The notes under the pieces were generated by a model, which ran no database searches, was not told the DNA's origin, and saw only the letters and a list, made by a program, of their open reading frames with translations. Made by a program: the position numbers and the translations under genes. DNA of 16,427 bases, taken from positions 1-16,427 of the forward strand of contig JBGPND010000107.1 of assembly GCA_041487355.1 (NCBI GenBank), read 5' to 3'. Positions 1 to 5,714 of the stretch are shown here, in pieces; the stretch's first letter is position 1; every line of letters begins with the position of its first letter. The stretch is from JAMXLO01 sp041487355. GTDB taxonomy: Bacteria; Pseudomonadota; Alphaproteobacteria; Acetobacterales; Acetobacteraceae.

Positions 1-33
1 CTCCCGCGAAGCGGGGGAGGGTTGGGGAGGGGG
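1..33. repeat. Palindromic repeat, family A, single arm (may continue upstream)
   Basis: The first 27 bases match the right arm of the paired repeat at 4678-4806, and the match continues with one change. The arm folds on itself as CCCGC-GAA-GCGGG, then a G-rich tail. It overlaps the end of the upstream reading frame, and its G-rich part (about 24-33) lies where livF's ribosome binding site should be. A second arm would be outside the window. Confidence 0.8.
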
Positions 34-43
34 CCTTCTTTGA
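1..43 (+). CDS. C-terminal tail of an upstream gene, probably livG (partial)
   Basis: A frame open from base 2 ends at TGA 41-43, whose A is the first base of the livF ATG (TGATG). It encodes SREAGEGWGGGLL then stop. The tail is translated from a palindromic repeat (1-33) and resembles the repeat-encoded SRGAGEGWGGG inside the glycosyltransferase at 3947-5044. In HAAT operons the gene before livF is usually livG, the other ATPase; that identity is inferred from position only, because no family sequence is in the window. Alternatively this is non-coding leader with a chance open frame. Confidence 0.4.
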   Translation, partial: SREAGEGWGGGLL

Positions 44-747
44 TGCTGCAACTCCGTTCCGTCGACGCTGGCTACGGCAGCTTCCAGGCACTGTTCGGCA
101 TCTCGCTCGAAGTGAACGCTGGCGAAGCGGTGGCGGTGATCGGCCCCAATGGCGCGGGCAAGACCACGCTGATGCGCGTGATCTCCGGCCTGATCCGCCC
201 GATGCGCGGCAGCATGCACATGGAAGGCACCGACCTCACGACGACGCCGGCACACCGCGTCGTCGAACTCGGCATCGCGCACGTGCCGGAGAATCGCCGC
301 CTGTTCGCGCGCATGACGGTCGAGGACAATCTGCGCATGGGCGCCTTCATCCCGGCGGCGCGACCGAAATTCCGCGAGCGCCTGGATTTCGTCTACCAGC
401 TCTTCCCCCGCCTGCTCGAGCGGCGCAACCAACTGGCGGGAACCATGTCGGGCGGCGAGCAGCAGATGTGCGCCATCGGCCGCGCCCTGATGTCGGAACC
501 GAAGTTGCTGCTGCTCGACGAACCGTCCGCCGGACTGGCACCGGTGATCGTGCAGCAGGTGTTCGGCCTGGTGGAACGCATCCGCGCGAGCGGGCTCACC
601 GTGCTCATCGTCGAACAGAACGTCCGCCAGGTGCTGCGCGTGGTGGACCGCGCCTACGTGCTGGAAGCCGGCAGCCTGCGGGCATCCGGTGCCGCCAGCG
701 AGCTCTTGGAAAGTGCCACGATCCGCGAAGCCTACCTCGGAGTCTGA
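43..747 (+). CDS. livF: Branched-chain amino-acid ABC transporter ATP-binding protein LivF
   Basis: This is one of the two cytoplasmic ATPases that power a HAAT-family (branched-chain amino acid or related amide) importer. The 234-residue product has Walker A GPNGAGKTT (34-42), a signature loop MSGGEQQ (135-141), Walker B LLLLDEPS (156-163) and VLIVEQN (187-193), the form usual in LivF. Length is normal for LivF. I chose the ATG at 43 over an upstream in-frame TTG at 22 because the family starts at MLQL and ATG overlaps the upstream stop as TGATG. livH follows 3 bp after the stop and livM overlaps livH, so the three form one operon. The substrate cannot be told from the ATPase: LivF-type proteins also serve urea and short-chain amide importers, and no substrate-binding protein gene is visible. 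Confidence 0.93.
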   Translation: MLQLRSVDAGYGSFQALFGISLEVNAGEAVAVIGPNGAGKTTLMRVISGLIRPMRGSMHMEGTDLTTTPAHRVVELGIAHVPENRRLFARMTVEDNLRMGAFIPAARPKFRERLDFVYQLFPRLLERRNQLAGTMSGGEQQMCAIGRALMSEPKLLLLDEPSAGLAPVIVQQVFGLVERIRASGLTVLIVEQNVRQVLRVVDRAYVLEAGSLRASGAASELLESATIREAYLGV

Positions 748-750
748 AGC

Positions 751-1623
751 GTGTTCGACATCTTTGACATCTACCTGCTGGAGGCGCTGATCAACGGCGT
801 GCTGCTCGGCGGCGTGCTGGCGCTGCTGGCGCTCGGGCTGAACCTGATCTTCGGCGTCATCGACGTGGTGTGGATCTGCTACGCCGAACTGATCATGCTG
901 GGCATGTACGGCATGTATTACCTGTTTGCCGTCTACCACGTGCCTTTCCTGATCGCGGCGGTGATCTGCATCGCCGGCGTTGGCGGGCTCGGCGTCGCGC
1001 TGCACCTGCTGGTGATCGCGCCACTGCTCGGCGCCGCACCGATCAATCAACTGTTGGCCACCGGCGGCGTGCTGTTCCTGCTGCAAAGCGCCGCGACCGT
1101 CATGTTCGGCATCGACTTCCACAATCTCGGCATAAGGCTGCCGGTGCTGGCGATCTCCGACATGTTCATCAGCTACGCAAGGCTGCTGGCGTTCGGCGCG
1201 GCCCTGGCCGGCATGGTCGTGCTGTATTTCTTCCTGGCCCGCACCTATACCGGCACGGCGATCCGCGCCATCGCCCAGGATCGCCAGATCATGCCGCTGA
1301 TGGGCGTCGATGCCCGGCGCATCTACGTGATCACCTCGGCGATCGGCGGCGCGCTGGCGGGGCTCGCCTCCACCCTGCTGGTGCTGCAATACGACGTGCA
1401 CCCGTTCATCGGCCTCACCTTCGGCCCGATCACCTTCATGATCTGCGTGCTCGGCGGGCTCGGCAACATGATCGGCGGCTTCGTCGCCTCGTTCGTGTTC
1501 GCCGAGATCATCTCGGTGAGCGGGCTCTACCTGGACCTGGAATGGGGCTACGTGTTCGCCTTCGCCTTCTTCATCGCCATGATGTTCGCCCGTCCGCAAG
1601 GCCTGATGGCGCGCCGCTCATGA
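751..1623 (+). CDS. livH: Branched-chain amino-acid ABC transporter permease LivH
   Basis: This is an inner-membrane permease subunit, about eight hydrophobic segments in 290 residues, which pairs with LivM to form the channel. The start is GTG 751, three bases after the livF stop, with GGAG at 739-742 as the likely ribosome binding site. Family hallmarks are LLALGLNLIFGVIDVV near the N-terminus, RAIAQDRQIMPLMGVD (the loop expected to contact the ATPase, near residue 175), and CVLGGLGNMIGG near the C-terminus. One oddity: the segment that in most LivH proteins reads like VNFAHGE after GLNLIFGV is VWICYAE here, so this is a divergent subgroup and its substrate may differ from leucine, isoleucine and valine. 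The stop overlaps the livM start by ATGA, suggesting coupled translation. Confidence 0.9.
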   Translation: MFDIFDIYLLEALINGVLLGGVLALLALGLNLIFGVIDVVWICYAELIMLGMYGMYYLFAVYHVPFLIAAVICIAGVGGLGVALHLLVIAPLLGAAPINQLLATGGVLFLLQSAATVMFGIDFHNLGIRLPVLAISDMFISYARLLAFGAALAGMVVLYFFLARTYTGTAIRAIAQDRQIMPLMGVDARRIYVITSAIGGALAGLASTLLVLQYDVHPFIGLTFGPITFMICVLGGLGNMIGGFVASFVFAEIISVSGLYLDLEWGYVFAFAFFIAMMFARPQGLMARRS

Positions 1624-2582
1624 GCCGGCTGCTGCCATGGATCGCAGGCATCGCGCTCGTCGCGCTGCCGTTCGTCTACCACGCGCCCTACCCGCTGCAC
1701 ATCCTGGTAATCGTGCTGATCTGGTCGTCCATGTACACGTCCTGGTCGGTCATGGGGCGCTTCGGCCTGGTCTCGCTCGGCCATGGCGGATTCATGGGGA
1801 TCGGCGCCTATGTCACCGCCCTGCTGTGGAACCATTTCCACCTCACGCCGTGGCTCGGTATCCCGGTTGCGATGCTGGTCGTCGCCGCAACGGCTTTGGT
1901 GATCGCCTGGCCCTGCTTCCGCTTCCGCATCATCGGCCACTACTTCGCCCTGGTGACGCTGGCGCTCAGCGCCATCGTGCTGCAGGTCATCACCGCGGCA
2001 CGCGACATCACCGGTGGTTCGCTCGGCTACACGCCGCAGCGCTACAACGGCGGCAGTTCGATCTACGCGCTGCAGTTCACCGACAAGGTGACGTGGTACC
2101 TGATCGCGCTCGGCGTGTGGGCAGTGAGTCTGTTGATCCGCCACCGGGTCGAGCGAAGCATGCTGCGCTACGCGCTGGAGGCGATCGCCGAGAACGAGGA
2201 CGCGGCGGCCGCGGCGGGCGTGCACGTGACCTGGGAGAAGCTGAAGATCACCCTGCTCAGCGCGGCGATGACCGCGTTCGCCGGCGCGCTCTACTGCCAG
2301 TATCAGATGTTCATCTCGCCCGACACCGTCAGCGGCATCTCCGTGTCGTTGCAGATGGTGTTCGCCGCCGTGGTAGGCGGGATCTACGTGTTGCTCGGCC
2401 CGACGGTGGGGGCGTTCATCACCATCCTGCTGGCGGAGGTGCTGCGGATCGGCTTCGGCACCGGCGCCGTGGGATGGGACAACATCATCTACGGCAGCCT
2501 GCTGGTGGTGTTCATCATCTTCCTGCCACAGGGCCTGGTGGGATCGCTGCAGGCGCGGCTGGCCCGCGTTCGCGCGGCGTGA
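1620..2582 (+). CDS. livM: Branched-chain amino-acid ABC transporter permease LivM
   Basis: This is the second permease subunit, 320 residues. It has the LivM hallmark GRFGLVSLGHGGFMGIGAY at about 42-60, several hydrophobic segments, the cytoplasmic loop around AIAENEDAAAAAGV (ATPase contact region), and VFAAVVGGIYVLLGPTVGA near the C-terminus. The same frame stays open upstream to about 870, but that part only shadows livH. The ATG at 1620 overlaps the livH stop as ATGA and gives the normal family length. It is the last gene of the operon; the next gene on this strand starts 247 bp downstream, after an FNR-like box and a palindromic repeat. Confidence 0.92.
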   Translation: MSRLLPWIAGIALVALPFVYHAPYPLHILVIVLIWSSMYTSWSVMGRFGLVSLGHGGFMGIGAYVTALLWNHFHLTPWLGIPVAMLVVAATALVIAWPCFRFRIIGHYFALVTLALSAIVLQVITAARDITGGSLGYTPQRYNGGSSIYALQFTDKVTWYLIALGVWAVSLLIRHRVERSMLRYALEAIAENEDAAAAAGVHVTWEKLKITLLSAAMTAFAGALYCQYQMFISPDTVSGISVSLQMVFAAVVGGIYVLLGPTVGAFITILLAEVLRIGFGTGAVGWDNIIYGSLLVVFIIFLPQGLVGSLQARLARVRAA

Positions 2583-2592
2583 TCCGCGCGGA

Positions 2593-2606
2593 TTGATACA
2601 GATCAA
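2593..2606. promoter_or_regulatory. FNR/FixK-type binding site, TTGAT-N4-ATCAA
   Basis: The sequence TTGATACAGATCAA is an exact match to the consensus palindrome of FNR/FixK/ANR regulators. It lies 10 bp after the livM stop and about 224 bp before the next start codon. It is AT-rich in very GC-rich DNA, so a chance match is unlikely. A possible -10 element, TTATAC, is at 2644-2649; this would put the box near -56, which is neither of the two classical activator spacings. The only downstream same-strand gene is the TPR-like protein at 2830. Binding is inferred from the motif. Confidence 0.55.
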
Positions 2607-2677
2607 GGACAAACCCGTCCGTCAGTGGCATCAGACTGGCGAGTTATACCGCCGAGCTGAGACGATGACTCGTTTGT

Positions 2678-2763
2678 CGTCATTCCCGCGAAAGCGGGAA
2701 CCCAGGGCTGCAAGCAGAAATGAGTGCTGGTCCGACTGGGTTCCCGATTTCGCGGGAATGACG
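2678..2763. repeat. Paired palindromic repeat, family B
   Basis: Two 28-nt arms (2678-2705 and 2736-2763) are inverted copies of each other, matching at 27 of 28 positions, with a 30-nt spacer. Each arm also folds alone: TTCCCGC-GAAA-GCGGGAA in the left arm; the right arm has a mismatch at the loop-closing pair. It fills much of the 247-bp livM to TPR gene gap. It could end liv transcription as a hairpin, but no run of T follows. A single arm of this family recurs at 8926-8953. Confidence 0.92.
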
Positions 2764-2829
2764 ATTACAAGTCAAGGCCTGCGCCGCCGGTATCACTGAC
2801 CGCCAATCCGCCCTGCCGGGAGATGCCGG

Positions 2830-3996
2830 ATGGACCTGACGACGCTGACCTATGTGCTCCTGCTCATGGTGGGATACCTTGGCTTCGATGCTGCGATGCA
2901 TCCGCCAGATGCCATTCTCGAGGCGGAAGCCATCGGCACATTCGAAAAGACCACGATCAACGTTGCCCTCGTGGACGACGTATTGAACCAGGAGGCCCAG
3001 CGCATCGCAGTGACGCCAACGGTGATGACCAGGCCGGTGATCCGCGTCGGCCGTCTCGAAGGGCTTGCGATGGGCGTGGCTGAAGCCATGAAGATGCAAG
3101 CAGTCGCCTATGCACTGCAGGCCCAGCTCGGCTATCGGCCGGACCAGATCAAGGTCAGCCTGTTCGGCGAGGGTGGAGCCGCCAAGGTTCTGGTAACCGG
3201 CACGGGGCACCAACGGATGACCTCGTTCCAACAACAACTGACCCTGGAACCTGGCGAGACGATCGTCGACTTGCTGCAACGCGCGGCGGTCGTCGGGATG
3301 GCCCACATCGACCCCTACATCACCGCACTCAACGAGATGCAGAGCCATGCGGGGGACAAGGATTTCACGCATGCCCAGACCATCATCAAGTTCGCGATGG
3401 CCGGGCTGGCGCCGACTCCGCAGAGCTTCGAACGCTCGCTGTTCGAAAACCTGAATGGCCTCATCGCCTTGTTCAACGGCGATGCGAACGCGGCGCACGA
3501 CTGGTTCGAACGCGCGGAGGCTTCGTGCCCCGACAATACGATAGCGGACGCGGTGACCAGCGTGAATGTCGCGTTCGCCGAATTGCAGATCGACCATGAC
3601 CGGGAGGCGGCTGACCATATCGAGATGCTGCTGCGTGACAAGCCGCCGACCGACAAGGTCCTGCTCGGCACCGCCTACATGACACTGGCCGCCGCTCAGT
3701 TGGGTTTGCACGACGTGAATGGCGCGGATCGCACCATTGCCAAGGCGGTCGAGGCGTATCCCGAGGCATCGGGCGCCTACGATCTCTGGTCCGACATCAA
3801 GCGGGAGAAGGGCGACGCGGCGCAGGCCGAACGGCTGCACCGCAAGGCCCTGGAGAATTCGGTCAGCTTCGAGAATTACGGCGAGATTGCCGCACTCTAT
3901 TTCCGCCTGGCGTGGCGCAACGACCAGCCCGTGATGCGCAGTCCGTTCAGCAATCCAACACTGGGCGGAGTGCACGCGTCACAGCGCGGGTCTTGA
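2830..3996 (+). CDS. Membrane-anchored TPR-like protein of unknown function
   Basis: I do not recognise this 388-residue protein. It has one hydrophobic N-terminal segment (about 6-21, YVLLLMVGYLGF region) that could be an anchor or uncleaved signal. A middle part (about 30-195) matches nothing I know. The C-terminal half has TPR-like helical pairs: about 205-235 (NLNGLIALFNGDANAAHDWFERA), 278-312 (TAYMTLAAAQLGL then AIAKAVEAYPEA-like) and 316-345 (GDAAQAERLHRKALE). TPR domains usually hold protein partners. The start is ATG 2830 with GGGAG about 8 bases upstream. The FNR-like box at 2593 could regulate it. Its last 50 bp overlap the convergent glycosyltransferase gene. The final residues after about 365 look poorly conserved in character, so a changed C-terminus is possible. 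Confidence 0.75.
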   Translation: MDLTTLTYVLLLMVGYLGFDAAMHPPDAILEAEAIGTFEKTTINVALVDDVLNQEAQRIAVTPTVMTRPVIRVGRLEGLAMGVAEAMKMQAVAYALQAQLGYRPDQIKVSLFGEGGAAKVLVTGTGHQRMTSFQQQLTLEPGETIVDLLQRAAVVGMAHIDPYITALNEMQSHAGDKDFTHAQTIIKFAMAGLAPTPQSFERSLFENLNGLIALFNGDANAAHDWFERAEASCPDNTIADAVTSVNVAFAELQIDHDREAADHIEMLLRDKPPTDKVLLGTAYMTLAAAQLGLHDVNGADRTIAKAVEAYPEASGAYDLWSDIKREKGDAAQAERLHRKALENSVSFENYGEIAALYFRLAWRNDQPVMRSPFSNPTLGGVHASQRGS

Positions 3997-5044
3997 GCCG
4001 ATACGGCTGGAATGGTCCGCGCAGCGCCGGCGGCAGCAGCGCCAGCACGTGGGCGGCGGTGAGCAGGGCGGCACGCTTCGGGCTCGGGTTTGCCCGCACC
4101 GAGCGGCGTAACCAGGCCCTGCCCTCGGTGAACCGGCAGTGGCGGATCAGCTCGCGGCCGATGATCCAGTCGTTCTCGGCCTCGGTGCGCCGGCGAATGG
4201 CGGCGAGCCGCCGCGGGCCGAAGCGCGTGAGCAGCGCGGGGTTGGCGAAGATCGCAGCCATGCATGGGGTGAACGCGGCGGGATCCGAGGCGAGGCGGTG
4301 ATAGGCGCCACCCGGATGCTGCCGGACGAACAGCACCGGCTCGGCGCCTGGCGTCGCGACAAACAGACCCTGCGAGGCGATGCGGATCCAGTATTCCCAG
4401 TCCTCGCCATAGGCGATGCCGTGGAGGAAGCCGCCGGCTGCCTGCACGGCCGCGCGGCGGAGCAACAGGTGCCCACCGTTGGCAAATAGATTGCGCACCA
4501 GCAGGCGTTGCAGGATGTCGCCTGACGGAGGCTGACGCGCGCCGCCCGAGCCGACGAATGCGAATGCGCCGGTGGCGGCAACAGCGTTCGGCGATGAGTC
4601 GAGCGCACGGACGAGGCGCGCCATTGCGTCCGGTGCCAGCCAGTCGTCGGCGTCGAAGAAGAGCAGGCTCTCTACCCGACCCCCACCCCAACCCTCCCCC
4701 GCTCCGCGGGAGAGGGGGCGAGGAAGATGGGACAACGCCCCCCGCCCCTGCCCCTGCTCCGTCGCTCCCTCTCCCGCGAAGCGGGGGAGGGTTGGGGTGG
4801 GGGTGGTCGCTAAGCACTCCGCCATCCCGCGGTTCCGTGCCGCCGACACACCGGCATTCGCCTGGCGGACCAGGCGTATCCGCGCATCAGCAAAGCATCC
4901 CACCACATCAGCGGTCGCATCGGTCGAGCCATCGTCGACCACCACCAGCGTCCAGTTACCATGCGTCTGGGCAAGAACCGAAGCGATCGCATCCCCGATC
5001 CAGGGAGCGGCATTGTAAGCTGGAATGACGACGCCGATGCGCAT
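3947..5044 (-). CDS. Family 2 glycosyltransferase carrying a repeat-encoded insert
   Basis: This GT-A fold family 2 glycosyltransferase (365 residues) probably transfers a sugar from a nucleotide-sugar to a surface glycan or lipid; the substrate is unknown. Visible motifs are IGVVIPAYNAAPWI at the start, VVVDDGSTD (34-42, nucleotide binding), NAGVSAARNRGMAE (63-76), the metal-binding DADDW (131-135) and GEDWEYWIRIA further on. Between RNRGMAE and LLFFDADDW, where relatives have only a few residues, lie about 43 extra residues (about 80-123: TPTPTLPRFAGEG ... PLSRGAGEGWGGG) encoded by the paired repeat at 4678-4806. The frame is kept. I prefer ATG 5044, just before the family start, over an upstream TTG at 5071; neither has a clear ribosome binding site. 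The 3' end overlaps the TPR gene by 50 bp. Whether the enzyme stays active is unknown. Confidence 0.88.
   Translation of the reverse strand: MRIGVVIPAYNAAPWIGDAIASVLAQTHGNWTLVVVDDGSTDATADVVGCFADARIRLVRQANAGVSAARNRGMAECLATTPTPTLPRFAGEGATEQGQGRGALSHLPRPLSRGAGEGWGGGRVESLLFFDADDWLAPDAMARLVRALDSSPNAVAATGAFAFVGSGGARQPPSGDILQRLLVRNLFANGGHLLLRRAAVQAAGGFLHGIAYGEDWEYWIRIASQGLFVATPGAEPVLFVRQHPGGAYHRLASDPAAFTPCMAAIFANPALLTRFGPRRLAAIRRRTEAENDWIIGRELIRHCRFTEGRAWLRRSVRANPSPKRAALLTAAHVLALLPPALRGPFQPYRLKTRAVTRALRPVLDC
4678..4806. repeat. Paired palindromic repeat, family A, inside a gene
   Basis: Two arms of 40 nt (4678-4717 and 4767-4806) are inverted copies, matching at about 38 of 40 positions, with a 49-nt spacer. 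The unit is 129 bp, exactly 43 codons, and is open in the glycosyltransferase frame. Each arm has its own small hairpin (CCCGC-GAA-GCGGG in the right arm). The single arm at 1-33 is the same family. Confidence 0.93.
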
Positions 5045-5086
5045 GGCACCAGCCTGCGCATCGGTCGGCAAGAATGGATTAACAGC

Positions 5087-5101
5087 CGGCGCTTGGCGCC
5101 G
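5087..5101 (-). terminator. Possible hairpin terminator after grxD
   Basis: CGGCGC-TTG-GCGCCG is a perfect 6-bp stem with a 3-nt loop, about 10 bp after the grxD stop. A wider dyad, AGCCGGC/GCCGGCT, encloses it. Only a weak T-rich stretch (TGTTAATCC on the minus strand) follows, so it may instead be a partial block that lets some transcription reach the glycosyltransferase. Confidence 0.3.
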
Positions 5102-5110
5102 ACAGCCGGC

Positions 5111-5449
5111 TTACGCTTCGGTCTTGTGCTCGACGCCCTTCTCGGCCAGCAGCGCCTCCAGTTCGCCTGACTGGAACATCTCGGTGATGATATCGCAGCC
5201 GCCGACGAACTCGCCCTTGACATAGAGCTGCGGGATCGTCGGCCACTGCGAGAACTGCTTGATCCCCTCGCGCAGCTCCTCATCCTCCAGCACGTTCGCC
5301 GTCTTGAACGGCACGCCCATGTGGGTGAGGATCTGCACCACCCGCGCCGAGAACCCGCATTGCGGGAACATCGCGTTGCCCTTCATGTAGAGCATCACCG
5401 TATTCTCGGTGATCTCGCCCTGGATGCGGTCTGACACGTCGTTGGCCAT
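5111..5449 (-). CDS. grxD: Monothiol glutaredoxin, Grx4/GrxD family
   Basis: This is a CGFS-type monothiol glutaredoxin of 112 residues, the normal length. Such proteins bind a bridging [2Fe-2S] cluster with glutathione and pass it on, or form a mixed cluster with BolA. Visible features are K23, the active-site CGFS at 31-34 (FPQCGFSARV), WPTIPQLY with the cis-proline, and GGCDI for glutathione binding. It follows bolA by 12 bp. The bolA stop TAG is the first part of TAGGAG, which is grxD's ribosome binding site, so the two are probably translationally coupled. It is the last member of the purine operon; bolA-grxD at the end of a pur operon is a common alphaproteobacterial arrangement. Confidence 0.95.
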   Translation of the reverse strand: MANDVSDRIQGEITENTVMLYMKGNAMFPQCGFSARVVQILTHMGVPFKTANVLEDEELREGIKQFSQWPTIPQLYVKGEFVGGCDIITEMFQSGELEALLAEKGVEHKTEA

Positions 5450-5461
5450 CGGCGGAAACTC

Positions 5462-5695
5462 CTAGTCTGGGGCTGAGGTTTGCAACGCGAGGGCGTGCAG
5501 CTCGCCCCCCATTCGGCCGCGCAGCGCGGCATAGACGATCTGGTGCTGCCTCACACGCGGGATGCCGCGGAACTGCTCGGACACCACGGTCGCGGCGTAG
5601 TGGTCGCCGTCGCCGGCGAGGTCCTCGACGGTGACGCGCGCGTCGGGGATCGCCGCCTTGATGAGCGCCTCGATCTCGCTCGCCGCCATCGCCAT
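5462..5695 (-). CDS. BolA family protein
   Basis: This is a small BolA/IbaG-type protein of 77 residues. The family partners with CGFS glutaredoxins through a shared [2Fe-2S] cluster and takes part in iron sensing or Fe-S delivery. Visible are DGDHYAATVVS (29-39), RQHQIVYAAL (49-58) and the C-terminal ELHALALQT with its conserved His (67). The frame is open further upstream to 5755, but ATG 5695 has a strong ribosome binding site (GGGAGGG, about 6 bp away) and lies after the purL stop (5715), giving the usual BolA length. A second ATG two codons later (5689) is possible. Lying between purL and grxD, it supports a BolA-Grx pair made in equal amounts. Confidence 0.93.
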   Translation of the reverse strand: MAMAASEIEALIKAAIPDARVTVEDLAGDGDHYAATVVSEQFRGIPRVRQHQIVYAALRGRMGGELHALALQTSAPD

Positions 5696-5714
5696 GCCGG
5701 TCCCTCCCCGGGGT

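Noticed and set aside
870..1619. N-terminal extension of the livM frame
   Set aside because: It lies entirely within livH in another frame; livM starts at the ATGA overlap at 1620 with normal family length.
2678..2763. CRISPR array or insertion sequence at the repeat pairs
   Set aside because: There are only two inverted arms per site, no regular direct repeats with spacers, and no transposase or cas gene in the window.
2680..3975. Long open frame on the minus strand (431 codons) opposite the TPR-like gene
   Set aside because: It is antisense to a well-supported gene with its own ribosome binding site; the translation has no recognisable domain and begins in the palindromic repeat.
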